Shown piece by piece: positions 11,913 through 23,800 of a DNA stretch of 64,000 nt. This DNA is from Spongilla lacustris (Eukaryota; Porifera; Demospongiae; Spongillida; Spongillidae), in assembly GCA_949361645.1 (NCBI GenBank), contig OX442422.1:8504683-8568682 (forward strand), given 5' to 3'. Position 1 is the stretch's first letter. Each line of letters starts with the position of its first letter. The notes under the pieces are model-generated. The model saw only the letters and a list, made by a program, of their open reading frames with translations. It was not told where the DNA came from and searched no databases. Position numbers and translations under genes: made by a program.

Positions 11913-12640
11913 TGAGCAACTGTTGCTAGTTAATTGCATGCAAGTATACTTCAAAATGAAATGGATCGCGAGACGCTAGTGACAGCTAGCTTACCTGCAC
12001 AAGGGAAGCTTCGGTATTAAGCTACTCGTTCAACGTAGTTTACAACGGTTACGGTCATGGCCTAGGCTGACATCCTGATCAAAAGTAGCGATGCTGTTTA
12101 TATTACATGCGCAGAGGCAAGGTCTTAACTGGGTACAGTTTTGTTTTTGGAGTTTTTCTACGTAAAAAGCGTTGGCTTCTGGGGCTCCGCCCCAGGCCCC
12201 GATGGGGTTGCTTTCCAGCACTCCCCCATATACCCCCTGGCAGTCCCTCCCCGGGGAGGAGGGAAACCACCGTTGTTGGCCGCTGCACTTTATACTCCCT
12301 TCCTACACCACTGGAGCATGCTGAGGAATGTGCTAAATACAGCCCTATTTTCCCAGTAAAATCTTGTATCTTGTTACATGCTTTTTACACTTAGTACCAT
12401 TGTCCAGTTCAATCAGAGATAATATATAGATATAGGCCTATGTTATCCCAACTTTCCACTTAACGTTCTATTATGTGTGGTGAAACGAGGATCTCCTGGC
12501 AATGCAAATTATATAATACGTGTACAATTACTGAGTCTGCTTACCCCATCCTGTGAATTTACGGGCACTCCACTTTCAATCAACCTCTTCATGCACCTCC
12601 CCAACATCACCTCTCTTTGCCGCATTTCGAAGCTCCTGTT

Positions 12641-13099
12641 CTGCAGAGAGATATGATCATCATATTCACTTTCCGTACCAGTACATGTACAGTAGTTCAT
12701 ACGCTCTAGACCTACATAATTGAAGGATCTCAACGTAGGCCTAGACTATATATGTCATGCTTTTACATCGTCTAGGTAACCGACTAATACGTTGCACTCA
12801 ACCGATCAGTCGGGTAGCCTACCCACCATTTTTCTACTAGTCCATTTTGTTCCTATCTTTTATCCGCTATAGCTACGTGCTACATTAGGCCTACTGAAAG
12901 CTTAAGAGCAACGTACGTCACAGCTAGGTCATCGGGGGGCGTCCAATGATTTTACACAGACAAGTTCAAGACTCATTAAATACCATTTCCCTACTTGCCC
13001 ATTAGTCAAACGCCTTTTTAAAATCGTACCGACTTTTAGCTTCTTCACTGCGAGCATGTTGCGTACTACTCAGTAAATTTCATACCACGTGGGCAATTA
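12641..13099. other. No recognisable feature
   Basis: Unique-looking sequence upstream (minus sense) of the broken first-repeat ankyrin exon. A short block near 12712-12735 also occurs near 28155-28175, at the same place relative to gene B, so it may be conserved intron or promoter DNA. I could not identify a first exon here. Confidence 0.4.
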
Positions 13100-13930
13100 T
13101 AGGATGATGATTTCTCAATACGTAATAATTAATCACAGCAAGCAGATAGAAGGACCTGGCTGTTACAAATTGAAAGAGTAATTGCCAGTACAAGATACTG
13201 ACTATCCCTGTCACCAAAGCCAGAGGAGCACACAGAAGCAATAAATGCAGCACTAGAATGGTGAGAAAGAGACCACAAGCCAATTAAGCTCCTGTAGTGT
13301 AGACTTAGCTGAACCTGCTGCCATGTGGAATCAGAGGTGTCAAACACAAAGCAATCTTTAAAACACTGGCAAAGGATCAGAGACCAAACTTGGAGGGGTG
13401 GCTCTTGCCATGCAGGTGAACAATAGCTTACAAACACTCCCACATAAGTGCAACAGAATTAAGGCCACCTGGGGATCAATGGTTGCAACCTCAACAAGCT
13501 TAGATAGCAAAGTCCGCAGGCATCACGATGCTTAGCTAATAAGGGTGATGTTCCTATCGGGGCAGGAGTGGTATCCAAATGATCATTATGGCTAAAGAGC
13601 TCACAAAGTACTTAAATTGACAAAAATACCCAATGATGGACCATATTCCTCTAGGATTAGGAAAGCCCACAATACTGATGCCTTCTTACCAGCCAGTACC
13701 ACATCATCCAAGAACCATGCTTGGAAAAGTAGATCAAGACATTCATCATCTGCATCAATGGCAGATAGTATTTTGTGAAGGGCCAAAGCAAAGAAGGACC
13801 CAATGGGTCTCCATGTTGCACCCCTGCCTCAGAGGATAACTGATCTAAAGAATGCCAAAATAATGGGTGTGACCCGTAGCACCAACTAGCCCATGGCACC
13901 CAATAAGGATGACACTTGGAAGCTACACAT
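13100..13930 (-). pseudogene. Reverse transcriptase core, LINE-like, frameshifted
   Basis: On the minus strand, about 13899-13657 reads SSEAGVQHGDPLGP (polymerase motif with GDP), then in the next frame 13786-13601 reads ADDECLDLLFQAWFLDDVV, whose FLDD at about 13703-13714 matches the catalytic Y/FxDD motif. 13443-13129 reads GLWSLSHHSSAAFIAS, typical of the connection region. The frames shift at least twice, so it is dead. The N-terminal part of the same protein lies next door in the opposite orientation. Confidence 0.7.
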
Positions 13931-13941
13931 CAGTAAGCACC

Positions 13942-14255
13942 CCAGTAGTGCTTGCCCAGCCATTGCTCTCCCATCTAACACAGATTTCTAATCTCCACCT
14001 GATGTTAGCCTTATGGACATCCTCAGATCCTTTCCTAAGTTGACTGCAGCTGGACCCTCTGGCCTCCCAATACAACACCTGATTGATGTGGCAGAGGTTC
14101 CTCTGCAGACTCCACTCCTCCACACTCTCCATGATGTCATCAATCTGCTGATCTCAGCTAGTGCTCCACTGGACATAGTCATCTTCCTCGCAGGTAGTAA
14201 CCTTACTGCCCTAAACATGCCCACCCCAGGAGACATCCGCCCTATTGCTGTTGAG
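13942..14255 (+). pseudogene. Reverse transcriptase N-terminal fragment, inverted relative to its core
   Basis: Frame from 14013 reads MDILRSFPKLTAAGPSGLP, then HDVINLLISASAPL and TPGDIRPIAVE, which are the fingers and palm start of the same LINE-like polymerase family. A stop occurs upstream near 13990, and the match stops at 14255, where a minisatellite begins. Roughly 100 residues expected between this part and the minus-strand core are missing. Confidence 0.65.
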
Positions 14256-14280
14256 GTAACCTTACTGTATGTCCTGTTCC

Positions 14281-14655
14281 CATACATGCTCTCAACTTAA
14301 GCATGTCCTCTGTTCCCATACATGCTCTCAACTTAAGCATGTCCTCTGTTCCCAAACATGCTCTCAACTTAAGCACGTCCTCTGCATGTTCCCATACATG
14401 CTCTCAACTTAAGCATGTCCTCTGTTCCCATACATGCTCTCAACTTAAGCATGTCTTCTGTTCCCATACATGCTCTCAACTTAAGCATGACCTCTGTTCC
14501 CATACATGCTCTCAACTTAAGCATGTCCTCTGTTCCCATACATGCTCTCAACTTAAGCATGTCCTCTGTTCCCATACATGCTTTCAACTTAAGCATGTCC
14601 TCTGTTCCCATACATGCTCTCAACTTAAGCATGTCCTCTGTTCCCATACATGCTC
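14281..14655. repeat. 36-bp minisatellite (CTCAACTTAAGCATGTCCTC type)
   Basis: About ten tandem copies of a 36-bp unit, ATGCTCTCAACTTAAGCATG followed by TCCTCTGTTCCCATAC. Copies differ by single bases; one has a short extra GCATG. The unit is unrelated to the other 36-bp minisatellites of the window. Confidence 0.9.
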
Positions 14656-14833
14656 TCTGTCTCCATTACAAATTCATGCCCCTCCCCCCCCCCCCACTGA
14701 TAACATACACAATTTCATCTCAAGGTCTCCATTATTACAATCAGTTATCACATATCAGCAGTACACATGTACAGTACATTGTAGCTCAAGGATATTGTCA
14801 AGTTTAATTAAATGAAATTCCAGAAATAATAGG

Positions 14834-17800
14834 CTAGAAAATCGTCTGGAATGCAGAATCAACATCAATACCAGGAGAGGAAAGGAGATGTTCCACACAA
14901 GTAGTAAGACCTCTCTTTGCAGCATTGTGTAATGGAGTACATCCTTTCTAAAGGGAGTGCACTTTTCAAATTTGCAGTAGACATACTATAAAGTACCACA
15001 AATTATCCCCTCACCCCCAGCCCCAATGTTTAAGTCAACACGGTAATCATTAACTCGGCTGTGTTGAGAACTCTACCATTGTTCCTAAGAGCATCTACAT
15101 CACCTCCAGCGGCAGATCCAGGATTTCTGGAGGGGGGGGGGGGGGGGGCCTAATAACTATATTCACAAGCGGGGTGGGTACAGGAGGGGGCATGGCCCTC
15201 CATAATAGCTAGGGGGTCTGGGGGGGTGCTATAAGCTCCCCCAGTGGGGCCTGGGGCGAAGCCCCAGCCGCTTTTTCACTTTTGCGTTCATTTAGCATGA
15301 AAATAAGCATACTTTGAAAGTGTATTCAATATTGTTAGCTAGCAAGCGCATAATTCGAATTGATTAATATAGAAGCCTGCGTGAGTCAACCAGGATAAGG
15401 ATAGCGAATAGAAAACTCTACGCAAAGCCATTGTGACCGTATTCTGGTCTAAACGACACACACATTTTACCTTTAATAGTATTATATACCTACTTGATTT
15501 AGCTCTACCTGTTTCCTGAGGTAGCTCAGGTAAACTATCTTCTTTTGATCGCTTATTTCTTGCTCGCACCATTCCATAGCGCAGCAGTAATACTAATTAA
15601 TGTACGAACGCGCAAGGGTTAGTTCCCGCACGGTTCCCGCATGTTGAATCTTTTACATAAATACATTATTTATGCCGATTTATATGCGAATACACAGCTT
15701 GCACCATTACTAACCTAGCCATATCTTGTTTGAGCCAACTTCTTTATTTTCTGCGGGAACCTAGCGGGAACCACGTTCCCGCTCGGGAACTATTTATACT
15801 GTCGCAATGTGTTAAAACATTTCACGTTAATTGACCGCAAGAAATGGCGCCAGGGCTGAAAGTGGGCGAACGTGTGAAAGCCAAACCAAGTGTCATATTT
15901 GGGTGTCGACGAGCGGGAGACATATTTGGACCTTGGGCATCTGAACGAGAAGTCCATGGAACTGTGAATGACGTTTTGGGTGATGGCCGGAGTCGGAAAC
16001 TTCAAGTGATTTGGGATGAATGCAGTGACATTTCCACGGTCTCCCCACGGGTGCTACAGCGAGATAATTCTTGCGCTATGTTGCAGGAGGATAACGAAAG
16101 CGTAAGCTCTCAATCTGGCGAAGAAGAAGAAGAAGTAGTATCACAAGATGAAGAGGAACAAGAACTAGAGCGCTTGAATGAAGAGGTCGTGGATGATGAA
16201 ATTGCACTGCTAAGACCTCATGATACTAACTGGGTGGTGACTGAAGGAATTAGTGTGGACTACTTCCAAGGTACAAAGAGTGCATTCAGCTTGGTTTGGA
16301 ATTTTACAAGCCCTGTAGCACAAAGAACTGTCCTTGATTATTTCTGTGCTATGTTCCCCATGTCTGACGCTACAGAGTGGATTCGCAAAACCAACGTTCT
16401 TCTAAACAATTTGAAACAAAGATCTCTCAGTGAATTTGAGTATTTTCGATTCTGGGGACTTATTTTAGCGATAAGCATAGGAAGAGAAAATAACCGTCGA
16501 AGTTACTGGATGGAGGAGATAGATTGTGACACTAGAAGAGTCTTTCAGCCATCTGCTTTTGGATCACGCTTTGGCATGGGAATTAGAAGGTTTGAATTCA
16601 TACTGCGATGCCTATCATTTGGAGATATGGACCCCATGGATCGTTGGTCACCAATAAGACCATTTTTAGTGGCTATTAATGAAAGGCGTCAACAGGTTAT
16701 TGATCCATCATACATATTGGTTGAAGATGAGCTAATGTCTTCGTGGATCAGTCGGAAACAGGACAGAACCATCGATGGCATTCCACATCTTACAAAGATC
16801 ATCCGAAAGCCCAAAGGGGTTGGAACTGAGATAAAGTGTTTAGCTGATGGTGTTGTAGGTATCATGTTGAGGCTGGAGATCTGTGAGGGGAAAGAAGCAG
16901 AATCCAAAAAAAAGTGGTCACACCTTCCAGCAGGGACTGCACATACTCTTCGCATCAGCGAGCCATGGCACGGAACTGGGAGAATCCTAGTGGCCGATTC
17001 AGCCTTTTCGTCTGTCACAACGGCAGTAGAGTGCAACATATCGNNNNNNNNNNNNNNNNNNNNNNNNNNNNNNNNNNNNNNNNNNNNNNNNNNNNNNNNN
17101 NNNNNNNNNNNNNNNNNNNNNNNNNNNNNNNNNNNNNNNNNNNNNNNNNNNNNNNNNNNNNNNNNNNNNNNNNNNNNNNNNNNNNNNNNNNNNNNNNNNN
17201 NNNNNNNNNNNNNNNNNNNNNNNNNNNNNNNNNNNNNNNNNNNAATTGATGTGCACAACCATATGAGACAAGGGCTACTCAACATAGAAGCAGCTTGGGT
17301 AACTCACACCTGGTGGCATAGGCTAGCTGCAACGTTGTTTGGTGTCATTGTTATTGATGCTATGTTGGCATACAATTTTGAACATAGCACTAATCCTAAA
17401 ACTGTTGATGAATTTGCTAATGATCTTTCTTTGTCTCTTATCTTCAATGAATTTGATGGTCATGTTCCTGAGAATGAACAGCGAAGGCTATCAAGTGATT
17501 CTAACACAGAGTTGTCAGGAGAAATTTCATCGAATATGTCAGTGCCTTGTGCTGTTCCTTTCAATGCCCACCCGCTCAAAAGCCTGTTGTCTCTTCCTCT
17601 GTATCAAGATCATGTAGGGTCTAAAGAAGGAGCTCGACGTAAATGTTCAGTTTGTTCAGCTAAAGGAAAAAGAAACAATGCGCACTATTACTGTGTCACA
17701 TGTTCTGACATTTCCAAAAATTCCATTGTTGCAATTTGCGGGCATCAGTCTGAACGTGGTACTGACTGTCATGCCACCCACTGCCAGAATGCATTGTAAG

Positions 17801-20800
17801 GAACTGAACATTAGTACTTTTCTTATAACCAATGAATTACAAGTGCAGTTTCATAAATTCATTTTGGCACATGCAGTGACACTTGCATACAAATATACCA
17901 AATACATGTACATAAAGCCGGCATACATGCACACATTGAAAGGTGTCTCTGTGGCTGTTTGTTCAAATTCCTTACTGAATTCTGGGTCCTCTATGGATGA
18001 TGATGTTGCTAGAAGCATTTTGTAGCAGGATATCATGTAATGAACTGCATGTTTATAGAGATCAATTAACTTACGTCATTGAACAAACAAAGCAAAACGC
18101 GGGAACAAAATTACCTTGATTTATTTGTTTATTTCAACTTCCATGGATCCATTTACAACTTTTACTATAATTCGGGATAAAGGACCTGCATTTTCTTAGT
18201 GAAATTTTTATTCAGATACGATACAACATTAATTATTGCTATACAAAAATCAATTAACTGGGACAACTGCACGGGAACCTTCAATACTGATTAGCAACTA
18301 CGCGCTCGAGTAGTACTCATATGCAGTTGAAAATCTCAGAGTTTTTATAGTATCATTATGTCCTATTTCATGCGCTAGAAGCAGCACTAGTACCTTTATA
18401 AATATACATAATTTATTTGCTCATAACTCTACCATTAAAGTTACAATACAGCTCAAAATGTGGTTCCCGGGCGGGAACCTATGTTCCCGCACGGTTCCCG
18501 CTGCACGTTCGTACATTAAACACGCTTGGAGGGCCTTGGCTTTAGACCCCCCCCCCCCACACACACATACACACTCACACACACTTTGGGTCGAATGCTA
18601 ACTCGCTAATCAGTTCACTCGCGTTCACTAAATGCTTCGCTTTTCAACTCGTCAATCATGTAATTAATTATTCATAAGTAAATTTATTAATAACTGGTCG
18701 GGCTGAGGGGGGGGGGGTCTTTAGACCCCTTAGACCCCCCCCCCCCCCCTGGATCCGCCACTGACCTCCCACACACACATACATGTACACGTATATGTTC
18801 CTAAGGAACATGCATCGGTGCAGTTCATACACCTACTTAATGGTCCAACTCGTCCTATCCTTAATGCTCCTTGCAAGTGATAAGACAACTACATGTACAT
18901 GTTGTGTTTACCCAAATCCTCAGTAAGAATTGCATATATAGCTTGGCTGATTGAATCCATCTGAAATGCCAAATTTAAAAGGTATCTCAAATTGGTGGTT
19001 GTTGTCTTCAACAGACCTAAAGCTTGTGGTAATCACTGACCCTTATCTGTTATGTGACTGAGAGAGGGATAAGGGGACTACATTATGAAGTGACCACCTA
19101 TCTTTCACATGCCTTCAGTTTGACGGTACACAGTACACACTCATATTAGGTGGACTGAAATGGTTCCCGCATTTTCTTTAATATCTTTAGGAAAGAAAGT
19201 AGTTTTAATACATTTAGGTGATACTGTACCTGGATATTGATAATCAATTATATTTGAGCACAAAATGGAAGCTAAACAGCTTTTGCAAGTGACTTGCATT
19301 GCAGCGAAGTACAAAATTCGCCTTAACTAGCGGTAGCACCCTATGTTCAAATCACGGATTGCATGCATTGGCATACATGTACTTCTTTATATGGCCTTGA
19401 TGGTTATGCCTGTAGTTAGCCAGAGTGGGAGGTATACCATAGCCCCTCCCCCTAGCCAAATTAAAGATTTGTACATAGAGGGAGAGGCTGTGGTATGGCT
19501 AACTACAGGCATAAGTCTTGTCCTCCATACTCCCCCTAGTACTCCTCCCCCTACCCTACCCTGCCCATCCTGCATCTATACCAACTCACCCCATCCTTAA
19601 TGTTCACATCAATACCAGGAGTGGAAAGGAGATGTTCCACACAAGTGGTATGACCTCCCCTTGCAGCAAGGTGCAATGGAGTTTGACCATACTGGAGTGG
19701 GTACAATAGTTCATGGTCATCAACAACACCATTCAAAAACATGAAGCCACTAGAGTGTACATATGTCTGTGGTACCATTATACTAGATCAAAGGAGGGGG
19801 TGGGGGAGAGGTGGTAGCAGAACTGGTGGGGCAGGTCTGGCAGCCTATTTGTACCCAAAAATGATTATAAAAGTAGCTGACAAAGAAGGCAAATTCTTGA
19901 GCATTACCAAATAATTGTTATTGTCTTGACCAAAGTAAACATGACATAGGGGAGCTGTTAACCTTTAATCTGCGTTAAACGATACTGAATTCAGGATCGG
20001 TAAAATCCTGAATTCAGAATGGTGAGTTCTGCCGTTTATAACAACCATTGCAGTGAAAATTAAAATCATTAAAACATAAAAGCTGTTTGTTTCAACAATG
20101 GTGCACACATTCTATAGCATGGAATAATTTTTATCATCTAGAAAGCTGCCCAAACTTCAAGGATGCATAAGCACGTTTGTTGCTCCCGCGTACATAAAGT
20201 AAACGATTAGCAATTTATAGTTTGTAATGCTTACAAAGAGCATTGAACATGCACCTCCAGACTCTTGGTAGAAGTTGTATTTTTATCAAACTTGTACACA
20301 AAATAATAGAAAAGGGTAATTTATTATCACTGTCCGAGCATCCGCCCCTTCTTTTTATGTTCCAACAGTACTGGTGACAGCATTTTTACCAATGCCAGGC
20401 ATTTCTGCATCGCTCTCAACGACAGAAATGCTTTTTTATTTTTATTTTGCAGAAGCTAACCATCGTACCACCCGCTCTGACTCGCTTCGCTTAGTCCGCC
20501 TTGAGTTAATTCGATGCTCATACCTCCTGTGTCCCATGTTGTTTAATTTGCTTATATGGCTCTCCTTACAGATCTTTGTAACAGTTTCTATCTTGAAAGT
20601 AAGCTTCCTGCACTTTCCTCAGTGTTATACCTGACTTTGATGGTAACCGCGGCATTATTTGCAAACGAAAAAGTAAACAAAGCCTAAACATTGTTTTTTC
20701 TAAAAGAAATAAAGATTTGAATGGCTAAAATGGATAGCGCTGTTTAGATGAAAGCCTACAGAAGCTAAATATCAAAAAAAAAAAATCAGCATTACCGTCC

Positions 20801-23800
20801 GAATTTATGTCGATTCGAGCGGCATAAAGTCATCCTTAATTCAGGATTTCCATCCTGAATTAAGGATGAAAATAGATTAAAGGTTAAGCCTTGAACACCA
20901 CAAAGAGAAAGAAACAAACAACAACTTGTGGGAACTTAGTCCATGAAGATAGCAACATTACTGTACTGCTGTCTCTATCACAATCACCTTGATCTCAAAC
21001 TTGTTATGGTAAAGAAAACACAACAAAAGTATATAAGCATTCAACATTATTATACTGGTGGTCCAATGTGGTCTCACGATATTGATCCCCCTAGCCAGGG
21101 TGGGAGGGATAATACAGCCCCTCCCCCTAGCCAGGGTGGGAGGGATACCACAGCCCCTCCCCCTAGCCAGGGTGGGAGGGATACCACAGCCCCTCCCCCT
21201 AGCCAGGGTGGGAGGGATACCAGACAATGTTATGGCCTTCATTGAGATTTACACACTTTCTAAAACTTTGCCCACAGACCATGCAGCTGTAGCCTTATGA
21301 CCAACTCACACTATTCTTAATGTTCACATCAATACCAGGAGTGGAAAGGAGATGTTCCATACAAGTAGTATGACCTCCCTCTGCAGCCCAGTGTAATGGA
21401 GTATAACCATCCTGGAGTGTTTACAATAGTTCAGTCAACATGGTGGGTACAATGTACACATGTACATGTAGTACATGGATAGCCTTTCAAACATGGTTTA
21501 CACATATCTACTGCCACACAATGTGCAGTAACTCAATTCTTTTCCACTTCCATACTTTCAGCATACCACATTGAGACATTTAAGTAAGTAGCATTTAGAG
21601 TAAGTAGCAACTCTCATGCACTAGTGGAGTCTTGTAAAAGCTATTCTTAGGAATAGTGAGCTGTTAAATGATGCCCCCACCACCACTACCCCCAGCAGAG
21701 CTGCCCCCATGGCCTGCATGGCTGCTCTCACCACCTCCATGGCTGCCACAGCCATCTTGGTTGTCAAAATGCCTTCATACACTAAAGCACTGAGACAGGA
21801 ATCATGCTGAAAAGCATACATAAAAGCTGTATAAACGAGTCGCAAGATATTGAATGTGTGTAATGTCAGGAATATATACTTACCATTTCATACAAATATC
21901 CCCAATGCTCCACACATTCAATATCTAGCAACTTGTTTATACAGCTATCATTTAACTTTGCAATCTTTTCAGCATGATTCCTGTCTCTCAGTGCAATAGT
22001 GTGTGTACATGTAGGCATTTTGACAACAAAGAAATCTTTACATGTATGTGAAAATCATTGCATACATGTACATGCATCCAAGTCATGATTCGTGTACATT
22101 ATATTGTACGTCACAATCGATCAATTCAGAAGACTCCATTTTTATGGGCACATTGACGCTACAGGATGCAAGATGGGAATGCAGGTAATCTTTTCCATTA
22201 TTAGCTCATCGTTGAGAAGTTATTCGCGTCGCTCATATGAAGATGTGAGGTGCCAGCCAGGGTGGGAGGGATACCACAGCCCCTCCCCTAGCCAGGGTGG
22301 GAGGGATACCAAGCACCTCCCCTAGCCAGGGTGGGAGGGATACCAAGCCCCTCCCCTAGCCAGGGTGGGAGGGATACCAAGCCCCTCCCCTAGCCAGGGT
22401 GGGAGGGATACCAAGCCCCTCCCCTAGCCAGGGTGGGAGGGATACCAAGCCCCTCCCCTAGCCAGGGTGGGAGAGATACCACAGCCCCACCCCTTAGCCA
22501 GGGTGGGAGGGATACCACAGCCCCTCCCCCAGCCAGGGTGGGAGGGATACCACAGCCCCTCCCCTAGCCAGGGTGGGAGGGATACCACAGCCCCTCCCCC
22601 TAGCCAGGGTGGGAGGGATACCACAGCCCCTCCTCCTAGCCAGGGTGGGAGGGATACCAGACCTTCATTGAGATTTACACACTTTCTAAACCTTTGCCCA
22701 CAGGCCATGCAGCTATAGCCTTATGACCAACTTACCACATCCTTAATGTTCACATCAATACCAGGAGTGGAAAGGAGATGTTTCACAGAAGTAGTACGAC
22801 CTTCCTTTGCAGCACAGTGTAATGGAGTATAACCACACTGGAATGGGTACAATAGTTCAGTCAACATGGTGGGTACAATGTACACATGTACATGTAGTAC
22901 ATGGATGGCCTTTCAAACATGAAACCACAAGGGTTTACACACATGTAGCTTTCTGCCAACTAATTGAACTCAATTCTTTTTTCCACTATGAAACTACATG
23001 TATCAACATTGAGACATTAAGTCTTGTCCTCCATACTCCCCCTAGTACTCCTCCCCCTACCCTACCCTGCCCATCCTGCATCTATACCAACTCACCCTAT
23101 TCTTAATGCTCACATCAATACCAGGAGTGGAAAGGAGATGTTCCACACAAGTAGTATGACCTTCCAACACTGTGTAAAAAGGGCTGTTATACACTAGTGT
23201 ATAACTTCAATCAGCAGTGTATAACACTGCGTATTGAGATGTTATACACACGTATACGCAATAACGTCTATATACACACTGTTATACAGTAGTGTATAAA
23301 AATACCTCTTTCATAGTGCAATGCAGCACGGTGTAATGGAGTATCACCAGACTGGAGTGGGTACAATAGTTCATGGTCATCAACAACTACATGAAGCCAC
23401 TAGAGTGCACATACCGTAGAATACAAGATTTAACTACCCCCCCCCCCCCCTCCGCCCCTTTACGTGAGACCTTAAAAAAATGGCATGCTTTTGAAACGAG
23501 CGTATCTCCAAAACCCATCACGCCACCACGTACCTTTTTCAAACACACATACATGTAGTTGTACCACTTCTTTCTTGAAAGATCTAACCGTTTGGGATTG
23601 CAATGACATGCTTCACTATAGGCACGGTCCCACAGCTTACGTGGTTTGGGACAGTCGTGCATTTCCAACCGCTTGTCTCTAAACGCGGAGAATTGGTGTA
23701 TACTTAGTAACAACACCCTTCAACACAAACACGGCGTCTCTATTACTTTAACCTGTTGGTTTGAGGAGATAAACACCATTGACTTTGACCATCCACTTCG

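Larger units (their letters stand above)
9135..12313. mobile_element. E4-type TIR element, copy 2, interrupted by a Chapaev-like element
   Basis: Same termini as 5630-6151 and the same 5-bp duplication GAGCA (9130-9134 and 12314-12318). Removing the nested element (9224-11912 plus one TGAG) leaves about 486 bp. The GC-rich core (GGGGCTCCGCCCC, CCCCGATGGGG) is at about 12183-12215. Confidence 0.75.
4756..12640 (-). pseudogene. Ankyrin-repeat gene A, broken
   Basis: Three exon-like pieces read on the minus strand: 12640-12545, 7972-7871 and 4857-4756. The last two are 102 bp each, encode one repeat (DGRTPLHWAAREGYTTCVEH start) and have CTCCAG acceptors and GTGAGT donors. They are copies of each other through the segmental duplication. 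The 12.6-kb exon corresponds to the first-repeat exon of genes B and C but has a 4-nt insertion after its GDVGEV codons, which shifts the frame. No first or terminal exon was found, and the introns are filled with transposons. I read it as a decayed or incomplete paralogue, though an unusual transcript is not excluded. Confidence 0.65.
15601..18515 (+). mobile_element. piggyBac transposon, TTAA target site, nearly complete
   Basis: TTAA flanks both ends (15597-15600 and 18516-18519). Left end TGTACGAACGCGCA; right end, complemented, TGTACGAACGTGCA. A 19-bp sequence, GTTCCCGCACGGTTCCCGC, occurs in the same orientation inside both ends (15622-15640 and 18483-18501), with further GCGGGAAC/GTTCCCGC motifs near 15750-15790 and 18460-18475, likely transposase-binding sites. 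It encodes one transposase. It is inserted in E1. Confidence 0.9.
15107..18763. mobile_element. TIR element E1, 5-bp TSD ACCTC, hosting a nested piggyBac
   Basis: Ends CAGCGGCAGATCCAGG and CCTGGATCCGCCACTG. ACCTC flanks both sides (15102-15106 and 18764-18768). Next to the termini are G- and C-tracts (about 15135-15149 and 18735-18749). A GC-rich core of three adjacent hairpins lies at about 15215-15262. Without the piggyBac the element is about 740 bp and has no transposase. E2 (30496-31534) has the same termini. Confidence 0.8.

Noticed and set aside
14281..14655. Regular array resembling a CRISPR
   Set aside because: The units are contiguous with no unique spacers, and the DNA is eukaryotic.
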